From contig NZ_POUD01000068.1 in NCBI RefSeq assembly GCF_003236395.1, positions 1 through 36,397 of the forward strand: DNA of 36,397 nt. Reading direction: 5' to 3'. This document shows, one piece after another, positions 35,588 through 36,397 of the stretch. The stretch comes from Nonomuraea aridisoli (lineage in GTDB: Bacteria; Actinomycetota; Actinomycetes; Streptosporangiales; Streptosporangiaceae). The notes beneath the pieces are model-generated. The model saw only the letters and a program-made list of their open reading frames with translations, was not told the origin of the DNA and ran no database searches. Both the position numbers and the translations under genes were made by a program. Position 1 is the first letter of the stretch. Each line of letters starts with the position of its first letter.

Positions 35588-36397
35588 ATGACCATCACCG
35601 CGTACCCCGTGACCGATCCCGTCACCGAGCACGGCGAAGGGCCCGTGTGGTGTGCGCGCTGGGGCGGGCTGCGGTTCGTGGACATGCTGGCGGGCGAGGT
35701 GCTCCAGCTCGGTCCCGACGGCGCCGTGCGCCGCCGCGGGGTCGGCCCGCTGGCCGCCGTCGTCCGGCCCCGCGTCTCGGGCGGGTACGTCGTCGCCGGC
35801 GAACGCGAGCTGCTGCTGGCCGACTCCGACGACCTCGACGCGCCCCTGCGCTCGCTCGGCGAGGCGTGGAGCGACCCGGAGATCCGGATGAACGAGGGCG
35901 GCTGCGACCCCGACGGCCGTTTCTACATCGGCAGCATGGCCTATGACGCCGGCCCCGGGCGCGGCTCCTTCTCGGTGGCCGGGCCCGACGGCGTCCTGCG
36001 CGTGGTGCTGCCGGAGGTGACGATCTCGAACGGGTTCGACTTCAGCCCGGACGGGCGGCTGGCGTACTACGCCGACACCGCGACCGGGCGGGTGGACGTG
36101 CTCGACTACGACCCGGACGGCGGGCTGAGCGGGCGGCGGCCGTTCGTCACCGTCGACCCGGCGCAGGGCGCGCCGGACGGGCTCACGGTGGACGCCGAAG
36201 GCGGGGTGTGGGTGGCGTTGTGGGAGGGCGCCGCCGTCCACCGCTACACCCCCGCCGGGCGGCTCGACGCGGTCGTCACGCTGCCGATGCGCAAGGTCAC
36301 GGCGGTCGCGTTCGGCGGCGACGACCTCGACCGGCTGTTCATCACCACCTCGGCCCTCGACGTGGACCGCGCCGGCCAACCCCTCGCCGGCGCCCTC
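35588..36397 (+). CDS. SMP-30/gluconolactonase family protein, 3' end missing
   Basis: The first 270 codons of a beta-propeller lactonase; the frame runs off the window. Divalent-metal ligands are visible: Glu in HGEGPVW, Asn in ISNGFDFSPDG and Asp in GAPDGLTVD. The substrate-side RMNEGGCDPDGRFYIGSMAYD is also present, and the blades continue with GVWVALWEGAAVHRY. It likely opens a sugar lactone, such as gluconolactone, in pentose or uronate breakdown. The start is ATG at 35588 with AGGAGG six bases upstream. About 15-25 residues should be missing. It is divergent from the phosphatase gene with a clear promoter between. Confidence 0.9.
   Translation, partial: MTITAYPVTDPVTEHGEGPVWCARWGGLRFVDMLAGEVLQLGPDGAVRRRGVGPLAAVVRPRVSGGYVVAGERELLLADSDDLDAPLRSLGEAWSDPEIRMNEGGCDPDGRFYIGSMAYDAGPGRGSFSVAGPDGVLRVVLPEVTISNGFDFSPDGRLAYYADTATGRVDVLDYDPDGGLSGRRPFVTVDPAQGAPDGLTVDAEGGVWVALWEGAAVHRYTPAGRLDAVVTLPMRKVTAVAFGGDDLDRLFITTSALDVDRAGQPLAGAL

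Overview
The window is GC-rich, densely coded DNA from a filamentous actinomycete. A member of the Streptosporangiales (Nonomuraea-like) fits best, but that placement rests on gene style and recall, not on a search. Markers are strong third-position GC bias, frequent GTG starts, ATGA/GTGA gene overlaps, a SigB/SigF-type sigma factor, a secreted AroQ-gamma chorismate mutase, a short-chain Z-prenyl synthase of the mycobacterial type, and many one-component regulators. No tRNA, rRNA, CRISPR array, phage gene or transposase was seen. It reads as a chromosomal-arm or accessory-metabolism region made of many small independent transcription units, not one large cluster.

Layout. 1-2853: 3' part of a large secreted subtilase, convergent with a nucleosidase (2942-3544). 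3699-4922: glutathione-independent formaldehyde dehydrogenase, convergent with a SigF-like sigma factor (5010-5783); a 14-bp tandem repeat overlaps the sigma stop codon. 6135-10016: small membrane protein, then a translationally coupled operon on the minus strand (type-B carboxylesterase, sensor kinase, response regulator). 10017-10566: gene-free stretch holding operator-like dyads and remains of a TetR gene and an SDR gene. 10567-14276: TetR plus tautomerase, secreted chorismate mutase, an SDR lacking its N-terminus, and an orphan HAMP-type sensor kinase. 14551-18977: F420/NADP-type reductase, AlkZ-like DNA glycosylase homologue, a YheO/DauR-type regulator coupled to a PLP aminotransferase, and an excisionase-like HTH protein coupled to a DUF4180 protein. 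18995-21511: HxlR regulator divergent from an MFS exporter, a degenerate Nudix protein and a small secreted His/Asp-rich protein. 21647-25282: GNAT-MmcQ pair, alpha/beta hydrolase, FrnE-like thioredoxin-fold protein with TPR tail, and a divergent TetR. 25394-28181: stand-alone trpB-trpA-gntR operon. 28228-36397: FGGY sugar kinase, Rsm22-like methyltransferase, Z-prenyl synthase, GNAT, pentapeptide-repeat protein with a Cys-rich head, PAS-GAF-SpoIIE phosphatase and a truncated SMP-30/gluconolactonase gene.

Recurring themes. Many genes have a TANNNT -10 box ending 6-8 nt before the start codon with no Shine-Dalgarno, so leaderless transcripts look common. Regulators sit beside or inside the units they probably control, and matching dyads can be read in the intervening DNA. 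Best candidates for something not well described are the trpBA-gntR unit with its upstream dyad and direct repeat, the YheO-type regulator/aminotransferase unit with a 31-bp dyad over its -10 box, and the three TGTCG sites at exact 18-bp spacing between the FrnE-TPR gene and its divergent TetR. The formaldehyde dehydrogenase, sigma factor and phosphatase are separate units; any link between the phosphatase and the sigma factor is inference.
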